Positions 6,707 through 14,567 of a DNA stretch of 33,002 nucleotides are shown one piece after another. This stretch comes from an uncultured Prevotellaceae bacterium (GTDB lineage: Bacteria > Bacteroidota > Bacteroidia > Bacteroidales > Bacteroidaceae): assembly GCA_902794405.1 (NCBI GenBank), contig CADBHI010000096.1:1-33002 (forward strand). The letters are read 5' to 3'. The position numbers and the translations under genes were made by a program. Within the stretch, counting starts at the first letter, position 1; every line of letters starts with the position of its first letter. Under the pieces are notes generated by a model. That model had not been told where the DNA came from. It saw only the letters and a program-made list of their open reading frames with translations, and did not search any database.

Positions 6707-7747
6707 ATGAATGAAACGAAAAAGAGCGTCACTTTCATTGTGAACCCCATATCGGGCACTCATTCCAAGAAAGAATTGCCAGAACTTATTGAGCAATATC
6801 TTGACAAGGATGTGTTCGATGCTCGTATCGTCTGCACAGAATATGCGGGCCATGCTTCGGAACTGGCTCACCAGTTTGCCGATGAGGGTATCGACATTGT
6901 TGTAGCCGTTGGCGGCGACGGCACTGTCAATGAGGTTGCACGCTCACTTGTTCACACGTCAACGGCACTGGGCATCATCCCCTGTGGTTCAGGCAACGGC
7001 TTGGCACGGCACCTATGTCTGCCTCTGGACATGAAGAAAGCCATCTGTATCATCAACCAATGCAAAATCGAGGCTTTCGACTACGGCATCATCAACGACT
7101 TGCCCTTCTTCTGCACTTGTGGCATGGGCTTCGATGCCTTTATCTCGCTGAAGTTTGCAGAGGCTGGCAAGCGAGGCCCTATCACCTATGTAGAGAATGT
7201 GCTGAAGGAAGGACTGACCTATAAGCCAGAAACGTATGAGGTAGTCGACGACACAGGCACTCAACGCCATAAAGCATTTCTCATTGCCTGTGCCAATGCC
7301 TCGCAATATGGCAACAACGCCTACATCGCCCCTGGTGCTTCGATGAAGGACGGTCAGATGGACGTCATCATCATGGAGCCCTTTGATGTGCTCGACGCGC
7401 CACAGATTGCTGCCGACCTTTTTATGAAGACGCTGACCAACAATTCGAAAATCAAGACGTTCCGCACCAACAAGCTACATATACACCGCAAGGAACCTGG
7501 AGCCATCCACTACGACGGTGATCCCATCATGACGAGCAAGGACATTGACGTGAGCATAGAACACTTAGGGCTACGCATCGTCACCAACCCTGAGGCCACT
7601 GAGGACTCCGCACAGCCCAATCCTGTGCTCAATGCATTCAGCGACCTATTTAATAATATAAATAATGTACGCGAGGACATCGAGAAGCGTGGCCACCGCA
7701 TTCAGGTCATCAACAAATTGATGCTTCGTCGTCTTTCGAAACTATGA
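6707..7747 (+). CDS. Diacylglycerol/sphingosine kinase-family lipid kinase
   Basis: The 346-residue protein begins MNETKKSVTFIVNPISGTHS, the typical start of the DAGK catalytic domain. The nucleotide-binding signature GGDGTVNEV is at 69-77, followed by GIIPCGSGNGLARHL. The C-terminal part has HYDGDP, as in YegS/DgkB-like enzymes. It transfers phosphate from ATP to a lipid hydroxyl. In Bacteroidota the family includes diacylglycerol, sphinganine and ceramide kinases, and divergence from spt suggests a sphingolipid substrate (inference). The open frame extends 46 codons upstream to 6569 through promoter-like T-rich DNA (TATTTTTG at 6687-6694 and 6695-6702), so 6707 is chosen. Its last bases overlap the next small gene (ATGA). 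Confidence 0.85.
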   Translation: MNETKKSVTFIVNPISGTHSKKELPELIEQYLDKDVFDARIVCTEYAGHASELAHQFADEGIDIVVAVGGDGTVNEVARSLVHTSTALGIIPCGSGNGLARHLCLPLDMKKAICIINQCKIEAFDYGIINDLPFFCTCGMGFDAFISLKFAEAGKRGPITYVENVLKEGLTYKPETYEVVDDTGTQRHKAFLIACANASQYGNNAYIAPGASMKDGQMDVIIMEPFDVLDAPQIAADLFMKTLTNNSKIKTFRTNKLHIHRKEPGAIHYDGDPIMTSKDIDVSIEHLGLRIVTNPEATEDSAQPNPVLNAFSDLFNNINNVREDIEKRGHRIQVINKLMLRRLSKL

Positions 7748-7920
7748 TACAGTTACTCACCGTTATTTTCTGCATCGCTGCTGCCGCTGTCTATGCTGGC
7801 TGGAGAGTACATAAAACAGTCAAGGAGCAAAACGGTCCCTGCTGCGGATGCGAGGGGTGTGAACTGAAAAAACATTGCTTTGACAAAAAAACATGTGAAA
7901 AATTTGGCCATATAAAATAA
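7744..7920 (+). CDS. Small Cys-rich membrane protein (58 aa)
   Basis: The ATG at 7744 overlaps the kinase stop (ATGA), so the two are likely translationally coupled. The product has one N-terminal hydrophobic helix (LLTVIFCIAAAAVYAGW) and a cysteine cluster CCGCEGC, followed by two more cysteines (residues 45 and 51). This is the layout of the small FeoB-associated Cys-rich membrane proteins. No feoB is present in the window. The clustered cysteines suggest metal or Fe-S binding near the inner membrane. Family assignment is by appearance only. Confidence 0.65.
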   Translation: MIQLLTVIFCIAAAAVYAGWRVHKTVKEQNGPCCGCEGCELKKHCFDKKTCEKFGHIK

Positions 7921-7934
7921 AAGCATTACCTTTG
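7903..7934 (+). promoter_or_regulatory. Promoter upstream of tRNA-Cys
   Basis: TTTG (7903-7906) and TACCTTTG (7927-7934) are spaced 20 bp, a full consensus match. The -33 box lies within the last codons of the Cys-rich protein gene. Confidence 0.7.
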
Positions 7935-7946
7935 CACCCGATTTTA

Positions 7947-8012
7947 GAGCTGGTGCCTTGATTTACATCGAGTCACCAACGCTCGGAAGAGCTGAAGCAA
8001 GCTTCGCTCTCC
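7947..8012 (+). other. Structured leader between promoter and tRNA-Cys
   Basis: Two adjacent hairpins fill the leader. The first pairs GAGCTGGTG (7947-7955) with CACCA-AC-GCTC (7974-7984) and continues inward CT-GAT/ATC-AG. The second pairs GGAAGAGC/GCTCTCC with an inner GAAG/CTTC (7985-8012). The first hairpin contains GGTGCCTTGAT (7952-7962), nearly the 5' end of the tRNA-Cys that follows (GGTGCCTTGGAT). It may be processing-related or a small RNA of its own. Confidence 0.4.
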
Positions 8013-8024
8013 ATCCGCTTAAAC

Positions 8025-8096
8025 GGTGCCTTGGATGAGTGGCTTAGTCAACGGTCTGCAAAACCGTCTACGGCGGTTCGAATCCGCCAGGCACCT
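8025..8096 (+). tRNA. tRNA-Cys (anticodon GCA)
   Basis: The 72-nt cloverleaf has acceptor GGTGCCT/AGGCACC, anticodon arm CGGTCTGCAAAACCG with GCA, T-arm GGCGGTTCGAATCCGCC and discriminator T. CCA is not encoded. Confidence 0.95.
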
Positions 8097-8104
8097 CAAG
8101 AAAG

Positions 8105-8137
8105 CCGGAAGTTCTGTAAAAAGGACTTCCGGTTTTC
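8105..8137 (+). terminator. Intrinsic terminator of tRNA-Cys
   Basis: CCGGAAGTTC pairs with GACTTCCGG (one-base bulge), followed by TTTTC. It begins 9 bp after the tRNA. Confidence 0.75.
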
Positions 8138-8218
8138 TTATTATTTGTCAAAATACCATTGATTTATGTCAAAAATATAACAAAAAGAAAGTTTTTTCGC
8201 AAATTTTCCGATAAAATG

Positions 8219-8249
8219 TTTGTAGTTTCAGATTTTTGATGTAATTTTG
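8219..8249 (+). promoter_or_regulatory. gdhA promoter
   Basis: TTTG (8219-8222) and TAATTTTG (8242-8249) are spaced 19 bp. The predicted transcript starts near 8256 and leaves an A-rich leader of about 80 nt ahead of gdhA. Confidence 0.7.
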
Positions 8250-8337
8250 CCGCTCGAAAGCGATTATTTCGCATTTCGTGCTAAAAGCTCAAACCATTAA
8301 TCAAGTATAATTTAACAACCAAACAAAAGAAAAGATT

Positions 8338-9675
8338 ATGAACGCAGCACAAGTTGTTGAAGATCTCAAAAAGAGATTCCCCAATGAGCCGGAGTACATC
8401 CAGGCAGTTTCTCAAGTTCTTCCCACCATCGAGGAGGAGTACAACAAGCACCCCGAGTTCGAGAAGGCTAACCTCATCGAGCGTCTTTGCATTCCCGATA
8501 GAGTGAACGAGTTCCGTATTACCTGGGTTGACGATAAGGGTAACGTTCAGACGAACATGGGTTACCGTATCCAGCACAACAACGCCATTGGCCCGTACAA
8601 AGGTGGTCTCCGTTATCACAAGAGCGTGAACCTCGGTATCCTGAAGTTCCTCGCATTCGAGCAGACCTTCAAGAACTCTCTGACTACTCTGCCCATGGGT
8701 GGTGCCAAGGGTGGTTCAGACTTCTCACCCCGTGGTAAGAGCGAGGCTGAGGTGATGCGTTTCTGCCAGGCCTTCATGAATGAGCTGTATCGCGTCATTG
8801 GTCCCGATGAGGACGTTCCCGCTGGTGATATCGGCGTTGGTGGCCGCGAGGTTGGTTTCCTCTTCGGACAGTATAAGAAGCTCACTCACCAGTTCCAGGG
8901 TGTGCTCACTGGTAAGGGAATCCCCTTCGGTGGTTCGCTCATCCGTCCTGAGGCTACTGGTTACGGTACTGTATACTTCCTCTGCTCTATGCTTGCTACC
9001 CGCAACATCGACATCAAGGGTAAGAAGGTGCTGATCTCTGGTGCCGGCAACGTGGCTCAGTATGCTGCTGAGAAGTGCCTGCAGCTTGGTGCTATCCCCA
9101 TGACTATGTCTGACTCTGACGGTTACATCTTCGATCCCGATGGTATCGATCGCGCTAAGCTCGACTATATCATGGAGCTGAAGAACGTTGAGCGTGGACG
9201 TATCAAGGAGTATGTTGAGGAGTATCCCACTGCCAAGTACTACGAGGGCAAGCGTCCTTGGTACGAGAAGGCCGACATCGCTCTGCCTTGCGCTACTCAG
9301 AACGAGATTAACGGCGACGAGGCTGCCGCTCTGGTAAAGAATGGCGTTATTGCCGTTGCCGAGGGTGCCAACATGCCTTCACTGCCTGAGGCTATCAAGA
9401 TCTTCCAGGATGCCAAGATTCTCTACTCTCCTGGTAAGGCTTCTAACGCTGGTGGTGTGTCAGTATCTGGTCTCGAGATGTCTCAGAACTCAGAGCGTCT
9501 GAGCTGGACTGCCGAGGAGGTTGACAATTACCTGAAGCGCATCATGAACGACATTCACGAGAACTGCGTGAAGTACGGTACTGAGAAAGATGGCTACATC
9601 AACTACGTGAAGGGTGCCAACGTGGCTGGCTTCATGAAGGTTGCCAAGGCCATGATGGCTCAGGGCATCGTATAA
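8338..9675 (+). CDS. gdhA: NADP-type glutamate dehydrogenase
   Basis: The 445-residue product is of standard hexameric GDH length. It interconverts 2-oxoglutarate plus ammonium and glutamate, the main ammonium assimilation route in gut Bacteroidota. The substrate-binding segment GPYKGGLRYH (85-94) and catalytic-lysine motif PMGGAKGGSDF (119-129, Lys124) lie in the first domain. The Rossmann fingerprint ISGAGNVAQ (233-241) lies in the second. NADP(H) preference is inferred from similarity to the 445-residue small-hexameric class. Codon choice is strongly biased, as for highly expressed genes. It is a single-gene unit with its own promoter and terminator. Confidence 0.96.
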   Translation: MNAAQVVEDLKKRFPNEPEYIQAVSQVLPTIEEEYNKHPEFEKANLIERLCIPDRVNEFRITWVDDKGNVQTNMGYRIQHNNAIGPYKGGLRYHKSVNLGILKFLAFEQTFKNSLTTLPMGGAKGGSDFSPRGKSEAEVMRFCQAFMNELYRVIGPDEDVPAGDIGVGGREVGFLFGQYKKLTHQFQGVLTGKGIPFGGSLIRPEATGYGTVYFLCSMLATRNIDIKGKKVLISGAGNVAQYAAEKCLQLGAIPMTMSDSDGYIFDPDGIDRAKLDYIMELKNVERGRIKEYVEEYPTAKYYEGKRPWYEKADIALPCATQNEINGDEAAALVKNGVIAVAEGANMPSLPEAIKIFQDAKILYSPGKASNAGGVSVSGLEMSQNSERLSWTAEEVDNYLKRIMNDIHENCVKYGTEKDGYINYVKGANVAGFMKVAKAMMAQGIV

Positions 9676-9728
9676 GCTCGGCGAAATGTGTAAGTAATTA
9701 AACAACAACACAAACCCATAAATAACGG

Positions 9729-9764
9729 AATCAGGGAGTGTCAATTCACTCCCTGATTTTCTTT
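9729..9764 (+). terminator. gdhA terminator
   Basis: AATCAGGGAGTG and CACTCCCTGATT form a perfect 12-bp stem with a 6-nt loop, followed by TTCTTTTT. Confidence 0.85.
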
Positions 9765-9807
9765 TTCCCCCTAAAACAGCAAATTATAGTTACTTAACAA
9801 TAAAACG

Positions 9808-9838
9808 CTTGTTATTCGACATATTTGCATTACCTTTG
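9808..9838 (+). promoter_or_regulatory. Promoter of the clostripain-family gene
   Basis: CTTG (9808-9811) and TACCTTTG (9831-9838) are spaced 19 bp and end 15 bp before the ATG, giving a very short leader. Confidence 0.6.
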
Positions 9839-9853
9839 CAAAAAATTTAGAAC

Positions 9854-11137
9854 ATGAAAAAAATCGTTTTACTTTTTTGCGCATTGGCATGCCTGATTGC
9901 CTGCCACGACGATGATAATGAAGAGAAAGATTGGACTGTGCCATCAAAAGCCAGCCGTACCGTTATGATTTACATGTCGGGTGAAAACAACCTTACATAC
10001 TATAATGGCTTTAGATACCTGTCTGCCGACCTGAATGAAATCATCGAGGGTTCCAAGAAACTGGCCGATAACGAGCGATTAGTGATTTTCGTAGACAGTC
10101 TGAATACAAACACCAAACAAGCTGGAAAGCCTTTCATCATGGAGGTTCATGGAGGTAAGACATTTAACCGCCATGAGTTTGATAGCGATTTCTACGCCTG
10201 CGACCCTGCACGATTTCGTGAGATTTTGCAGTGGATGACAACAAATGCACAAGCCGACAGCTACGGACTGGTGCTTTGGGGGCATGCCTGCGGATGGGCC
10301 GTTAGCACGGATACTATAGCTGGAGCAAGAAAATACGACACACGAGCCTACGGTCAAGACAATGGAAGTGACGGTAACAGCAATGGGGTGAGATGGATGA
10401 ATATCACCCAGATGGCCAAGGTGCTGCAAGAGTTTCCAAAGATGGAATTTATCTTTGCCGACTGTTGCAACATGATGTGTGCCGAGGTGGGCTACGAACT
10501 GCGCAATACCACAAAATACCTGATAGGATCACCTGCTGAGATTCCAGGAAGGGGAGCACCTTACCACTTGTTAGTTCCCTATTTTTACAAGAACGGAGCA
10601 GAACTCTATCGCGGCATTATCGACAACTACTACGACTATTACCTTGAAGACTACGAAAACGATTATCAGCTGGACGGATATAGCGTGCCTTTGTCTGTCA
10701 TGGACACGCAAAACCAGAACATGGAAGAACTGGCAAGAGCCACCTACGACGTTTTGGGCACGTTTTTCCCAGAAAAACCTCAAATGCTAGATTTCAAGGG
10801 CCTTGTGTTCTACTGGTACCCAGACGTGTCTGTAATGTACGACATGAAAGCGTTTATCAAACAAAATGCGTCGCCCGAGGCCTATGCCAAGTGGGAGACT
10901 GCCTTCAAGCGGGCCGTCCCCTATTACCGTATGTCCATGGAATGGATGACAATCTATGCCGAACTCGAGTACGCGTTCAACTACTTTAACCAGGACGAGT
11001 CCATGAACGGATGTGTTAGCATGTTTATTCCCAAGGAGAACGCCTATTACAATTACTATGGCATTTGGCGCTATAATTATACTGCCAAGAATCTGAGCTG
11101 GAACAGAGAACTCGGCTGGGAACGTTTCGGATGGTAA
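9854..11137 (+). CDS. Clostripain-related (C11 family) cysteine peptidase, lipoprotein
   Basis: The 427-residue protein starts with a lipoprotein signal ending LIAC (Cys17) and an acidic HDDDNEE stretch, the type of signal that exports lipoproteins to the surface in Bacteroidota. The peptidase core shows RTVMIYMSGENNL (35-47), the catalytic His144 in LWGHACGW and the catalytic Cys (204 or 205) in FADCCNMM. C11 enzymes cut after Arg or Lys and usually self-activate. Presence of both catalytic residues argues for activity. The gene is monocistronic and converges on gldE with a 10-bp gap. Confidence 0.85.
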   Translation: MKKIVLLFCALACLIACHDDDNEEKDWTVPSKASRTVMIYMSGENNLTYYNGFRYLSADLNEIIEGSKKLADNERLVIFVDSLNTNTKQAGKPFIMEVHGGKTFNRHEFDSDFYACDPARFREILQWMTTNAQADSYGLVLWGHACGWAVSTDTIAGARKYDTRAYGQDNGSDGNSNGVRWMNITQMAKVLQEFPKMEFIFADCCNMMCAEVGYELRNTTKYLIGSPAEIPGRGAPYHLLVPYFYKNGAELYRGIIDNYYDYYLEDYENDYQLDGYSVPLSVMDTQNQNMEELARATYDVLGTFFPEKPQMLDFKGLVFYWYPDVSVMYDMKAFIKQNASPEAYAKWETAFKRAVPYYRMSMEWMTIYAELEYAFNYFNQDESMNGCVSMFIPKENAYYNYYGIWRYNYTAKNLSWNRELGWERFGW

Positions 11138-11147
11138 ACAAATAACG

Positions 11148-12470
11148 TCAGGCTTCTGCCGGCACGTCATGAACAATCACCTTCACCTTTGAGATGCGGC
11201 GCTCATCGAGTTCCAGAATCTCGAAGGTGAAATTTTGATAATCAAGCTTCTCATGGATAGCAGGGAAGTCGCCTTTTAGCTCAAGCATCAGACCAGCCAA
11301 AGTATCGGCATCTCCCTCTATCTCCTCAAACGTCTCGTCGTCGAGTTTCAGTAACTTATAGAAATCACTAAGCAACGTCTTACCCTCAAAAATATAGGTA
11401 TTGGCATTGACACGCACGTAGTTCTTCTCCTCTTCGTCGTATTCGTCGTTTATCTCACCCACAATCTCCTCCAGAATATCCTCTAAGGTGACAATACCGC
11501 TGGTGCCTCCGAACTCGTCGACCACTATGGCTATGTGAACCTTATTGGCCTGGAATTCGCGCAACAGGTCATCAATCTTCTTTGTTTCAGGCACGAAATA
11601 CGGCGGACGAATCAGCGACTGCCAGCGAAAGGTGCTGGGCTTGCTGAGATGGGGCAGCAAATCTTTGATATACAGGATTCCGCGCACATTATCGATTGAC
11701 CCCTGATACACGGGAATACGTGAATAATTGTTCTCAATAATACACTTGATGACCTCCGGAAAGGGCGAACGGAAGTCCAGATCAACTACGTCCTGGCGGC
11801 TGGTCATAATCTCCTTCGCCGTCTCGTCGCCAAAACGCACAATGCCCTCCAGCATGTTCTGCTCCTCTTTCAGTTCCGTCTTGTCTGTCAGTTCCAGTGC
11901 CTGTTCCAGATCATCCACACTCAGCACATGGTTCTCCGTCTGTACCACTTTCTCAGCAAGGATTCCAGAACGGATGAGCACAGCTGCCAAAGGACGGAAC
12001 AGCTTACGTAGCACAGTGATAGTGCCGGCAAATCGACGACACACTGCCAACGCATGCTGACCACAGTATACCTTGGGAATGATTTCTCCAAAAAGCAACA
12101 GCAAAAATGTCAGTAAAACCGTCACGACAATGAACTGCAGCCAGACAGCCCCTCCGAAGTCTACCACGTGTGCAAAGAAATAGTTACACAGCATGATAAT
12201 CGTCACATTGACCAGATTATTGGTAATGAGTATGGTGGCCAGTGTTCGTTCCGAATCCTCCCTCAACTGAAGAATCTGACGGTCGTTATTGTCATTGTTC
12301 TCCTCCAGCTCGTTCAAGTCAGAAGGCGATAGCGAAAAGAAAGCAATCTCAGAACCTGAAGCAAACCCCGAGAACACAAGCAACACACATGCCAGCACGC
12401 CAGCAAAAACAGCACCAGCGGTAGGGGTCAGAAAATAAACTTCATTAAAAATTTGTTGAAGATAGTCCAC
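11148..12470 (-). CDS. gldE: GldE-like CNNM/CBS-domain membrane protein (CorC family)
   Basis: The 440-residue protein has an N-terminal CNNM domain with about four hydrophobic segments (residues 18-40, 85-105, 110-130 and around 150; FASGSEIAFFSLS is typical). A CBS pair follows (about 205-330, with EIMTSRQDVVDLD and VVDEFGGTSGIVTLED), then a CorC_HlyC domain (about 345-435). Such proteins are linked to magnesium or cation transport. The form named GldE in Bacteroidota sits next to ssb, as here, and is retained in non-gliding species, so its role here is probably not gliding. It is the last gene of a leftward operon, 2 bp after ssb. Confidence 0.85.
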   Translation of the reverse strand: MDYLQQIFNEVYFLTPTAGAVFAGVLACVLLVFSGFASGSEIAFFSLSPSDLNELEENNDNNDRQILQLREDSERTLATILITNNLVNVTIIMLCNYFFAHVVDFGGAVWLQFIVVTVLLTFLLLLFGEIIPKVYCGQHALAVCRRFAGTITVLRKLFRPLAAVLIRSGILAEKVVQTENHVLSVDDLEQALELTDKTELKEEQNMLEGIVRFGDETAKEIMTSRQDVVDLDFRSPFPEVIKCIIENNYSRIPVYQGSIDNVRGILYIKDLLPHLSKPSTFRWQSLIRPPYFVPETKKIDDLLREFQANKVHIAIVVDEFGGTSGIVTLEDILEEIVGEINDEYDEEEKNYVRVNANTYIFEGKTLLSDFYKLLKLDDETFEEIEGDADTLAGLMLELKGDFPAIHEKLDYQNFTFEILELDERRISKVKVIVHDVPAEA

Positions 12471-12472
12471 GA

Positions 12473-12814
12473 TTATTCCTTTGTTTCCTTCGGAGTAAGC
12501 ATCTCCATGTTGTCAGCCCATATCTCTGTCACATACTTACGCTGCCCTAACTTATCATCATAGGTAGAATAGCGTAGGCGGCCCTCGATATAAAGCTTAT
12601 CACCTTTGTGAACGTATTTTTCTACTATCTCAGCTAACTTTCTCCACAACAGGATGTTATGCCAGTCAGTACGATCGGGCACCTGAGTCCCGTTTTGTAA
12701 CGTATAACCCTTTTCTGTCGTAGCAAAGCGGAAACGTGCCACAGCCACCCCTTGGTCGACATAGCGAACCTCAGGATCTGTGCCCACATTACCTATCAGC
12801 ATTACCTTATTCAT
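12473..12814 (-). CDS. ssb: Single-stranded DNA-binding protein
   Basis: The 113-residue OB-fold protein begins MNKVMLIGNVGTDPEVRYVD and contains TDWHNILLWRKLAEIVEKYV and DKLYIEGRLR, the standard SSB pattern. It lacks the long disordered tail and DDIPF-type acidic tip, ending KETKE, so interaction with SSB-binding partners may differ. Short SSBs of this sort occur as the ssb-gldE pair in Bacteroidota. The start overlaps the stop of the upstream hypothetical gene by 4 bp, implying translational coupling. Confidence 0.92.
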   Translation of the reverse strand: MNKVMLIGNVGTDPEVRYVDQGVAVARFRFATTEKGYTLQNGTQVPDRTDWHNILLWRKLAEIVEKYVHKGDKLYIEGRLRYSTYDDKLGQRKYVTEIWADNMEMLTPKETKE

Positions 12815-13356
12815 TTTACCATTCCCAGATAAGTGAACTTGAAATTCTTTCCCTTAGCCGAGGGGAACTGGCTTCGCTCATCAACACGCTCCTGAAGATG
12901 TTCAACAATACGGTTATAGCAGTCAATACCCGACTCTGCTTTGACACGGGCCACGAAACGAGTGTCACGATACTGGAACTTACCTGTACCTGGTACCAGC
13001 AACACGCGCTTGAAGTCGAGCATACCTTCGTACCATCCGTAACGTTCCTCGTTCAGCTTCGCTACCACTGGCATAGCATTACGTTCACGAACTGAAAGAG
13101 TCGGAGCGGAGTGAACAGCCTTCTTATCCTTGAAGTCCTGCATATTGGCCGCATCAGTCTTTATTATAATAAAGTACACGCGAGGGCGAATCTTGTATCG
13201 CTTCGGATAGAAAACATCGCTCGCAACGTAGTCACGGATATCCTTTTCGAGTACGGCATCCATGCCAATCTCGCTAATATTAGCCAAAAAATCAATAGCC
13301 TCGTCAACAGTCGTCACGAGTGTCTCTCTATCGAAATATCTTAAATATAAATTCAT
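12811..13356 (-). CDS. Conserved hypothetical protein (181 aa) upstream of ssb
   Basis: The protein begins MNLYLRYFDRETLVTTVDEA. The frame is open further upstream to 13455, but that part is the tRNA-Gly gene, so the ATG at 13356 is the start. The sequence is soluble, alpha/beta in character and rich in Arg/Lys at the C-terminus (GKNFKFTYLG). No motif is recognised. In related genomes mutY often holds this position; this protein does not resemble MutY. The 4-bp overlap with ssb suggests a link with DNA metabolism, but that is context only. No promoter is seen in the 57 bp between it and tRNA-Gly. Confidence 0.75.
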   Translation of the reverse strand: MNLYLRYFDRETLVTTVDEAIDFLANISEIGMDAVLEKDIRDYVASDVFYPKRYKIRPRVYFIIIKTDAANMQDFKDKKAVHSAPTLSVRERNAMPVVAKLNEERYGWYEGMLDFKRVLLVPGTGKFQYRDTRFVARVKAESGIDCYNRIVEHLQERVDERSQFPSAKGKNFKFTYLGMVK

Positions 13357-13413
13357 TAAAAAGTGAGTTTTTGTTTTCCTGTCAAAAAAGGTGAATGTGT
13401 TATTCGGTAAAAG

Positions 13414-13486
13414 AGCGGAAAACGGGACTCGGACCCGCGACCCCAACCTTGGCAAGGTTGTGCTCTACCAACTGAGCTATTTCCGC
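13414..13486 (-). tRNA. tRNA-Gly (anticodon GCC)
   Basis: The 73-nt gene has acceptor GCGGAAA/TTTCCGC, anticodon GCC in CTTGCCAAG, and T-arm GCGGGTCCGAGTCCCGT. It is identical to the copy at 13730-13802 and is the last tRNA of the leftward cluster. Confidence 0.95.
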
Positions 13487-13509
13487 ATAAAAAATCAAAA
13501 GAGCAAATG

Positions 13510-13593
13510 TGAAGAGGAGGAGACTCGAACTCCCACGTCGCAATTGACACTACCCCCTCAAAGTAGCGCGTCTACCAATTCCGCCACCTCTCC
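13510..13593 (-). tRNA. tRNA-Leu (anticodon GAG)
   Basis: The 84-nt class II tRNA has acceptor GGAGAGG/CCTCTTC (one G-T pair), anticodon GAG in TTTGAGG, a long variable arm, T-arm GGGAGTTCGAGTCTCCT and discriminator A. Confidence 0.93.
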
Positions 13594-13623
13594 AACATGC
13601 TGTTCACATGCTGAAAAAAAGAG

Positions 13624-13705
13624 TGCCCAGAACAGGACTCGAACCTGCACGCCTCGCGGCACACGCACCTGAAACGTGCGCGTCTACCAATTCCGCCACC
13701 TGGGC
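13624..13705 (-). tRNA. tRNA-Leu (anticodon CAG)
   Basis: The 82-nt class II tRNA has acceptor GCCCAGG/TCTGGGC, anticodon CAG in TTTCAGG, a long variable arm with GCCGCGAGGC, T-arm CAGGTTCGAGTCCTG and discriminator A. Confidence 0.93.
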
Positions 13706-13729
13706 ATTGATTTGTTTCAATATGTCTGG

Positions 13730-13802
13730 AGCGGAAAACGGGACTCGGACCCGCGACCCCAACCTTGGCAAGGTTGTGCTCTACCAACTGAGCTATTTCC
13801 GC
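13730..13802 (-). tRNA. tRNA-Gly (anticodon GCC), second copy
   Basis: This copy is identical to 13414-13486 and is the first gene of the leftward Gly-Leu-Leu-Gly cluster, 43 bp from the promoter. Confidence 0.95.
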
Positions 13803-13845
13803 AACAAAAACCTTAATAAAGGTGCATCTCTCTCGATTGCGGGTG

Positions 13846-13876
13846 CAAAGGTAATGCTTTTTTCGAAACTGACAAA
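13846..13876 (-). promoter_or_regulatory. Promoter of the leftward tRNA cluster
   Basis: On the minus strand TTTG (13876-13873) and TACCTTTG (13853-13846) are spaced 19 bp. As no other promoter is seen before the hypothetical-ssb-gldE genes, this may drive them by read-through. Confidence 0.7.
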
Positions 13877-14107
13877 ACTTTTCGCCATTTTTTTTCAAAA
13901 AAACTTTTTGCCCATCCGTTTTATCACTATCATTCTCATCCTACACCTTATTATATTTAGAGTATATGAAGCATCCTTACCCAAGAATCATCTTCATCAG
14001 TTCCTTTGCCAGACCATAATAATAACGTCAGATTCTATTCTTAAAGGAAGGGAAAGGCAACCAAAATGAGGCAATTCCAACTTTTTTCAAAGAAAAGCGC
14101 AGAAAAG
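13877..14107. other. Spacer between divergent tRNA clusters
   Basis: The 231 bp are AT-rich with long T- and A-runs near 13888-13908. Only promoters flank it; no gene, repeat or strong hairpin is seen. Confidence 0.5.
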
Positions 14108-14139
14108 TTTGGTCACTTCAAAAATAATGTGTACCTTTG
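14108..14139 (+). promoter_or_regulatory. Promoter of the rightward tRNA cluster
   Basis: TTTG (14108-14111) and TACCTTTG (14132-14139) are spaced 20 bp, 27 bp before the first tRNA-Lys. Confidence 0.7.
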
Positions 14140-14166
14140 CACCCGCAAATCGCAAAACATACGGAT

Positions 14167-14239
14167 GCACCCGTAGCTCAGTTGGTAGAGCACCTGACTC
14201 TTAATCAGGGTGTCCAGGGTTCGAGCCCCTGCGGGTGTA
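14167..14239 (+). tRNA. tRNA-Lys (anticodon CTT)
   Basis: The 73-nt gene has acceptor GCACCCG/CGGGTGT (terminal G-T pair), anticodon CTT in CTCTTAA, T-arm CAGGGTTCGAGCCCCTG and discriminator A. Confidence 0.95.
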
Positions 14240-14290
14240 CAAAATTTAAAAGAGGTTTATCCTCTTTTCTTTTTGAGACAAAGAAGCGAT

Positions 14291-14363
14291 GCACCCGTAG
14301 CTCAGTTGGTAGAGCACCTGACTCTTAATCAGGGTGTCCAGGGTTCGAGCCCCTGCGGGTGTA
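14291..14363 (+). tRNA. tRNA-Lys (anticodon CTT), second copy
   Basis: Identical to the copy at 14167-14239, separated by a 51-bp AT-rich spacer. A recent tandem duplication. Confidence 0.95.
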
Positions 14364-14380
14364 CAAGATTCAAAGGGATT

Positions 14381-14453
<73 letters not shown>

Positions 14454-14476
14454 CAAACAATCAGAAAACTTTTTAA

Positions 14477-14547
14477 GCGGGATTAGCACATCGGTAGTGC
14501 ACGGGCTTCCCAAGCCTGGGAGGCGGGTTCGATTCCCGTATCCCGCT
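14477..14547 (+). tRNA. tRNA-Gly (anticodon CCC)
   Basis: The 71-nt gene has acceptor GCGGGAT/ATCCCGC, anticodon CCC in GGCTTCCCAAGCC, T-arm GCGGGTTCGATTCCCGT and discriminator T. It ends 20 bp from the convergent MBL gene. Confidence 0.95.
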
Positions 14548-14567
14548 CTTCTGTGGAAGTTAGTGAC

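Noticed and set aside
7947-8012. A second, degenerate tRNA
   Set aside because: It has two simple hairpins but no D-arm, T-arm or anticodon arm; only the first 12 nt resemble tRNA-Cys.
12242-12424. 60-residue plus-strand frame in gldE
   Set aside because: Antisense shadow without start context.
13357-13455. N-terminal extension of the hypothetical gene upstream of ssb
   Set aside because: It lies in tRNA-Gly; ATG 13356 is the real start.
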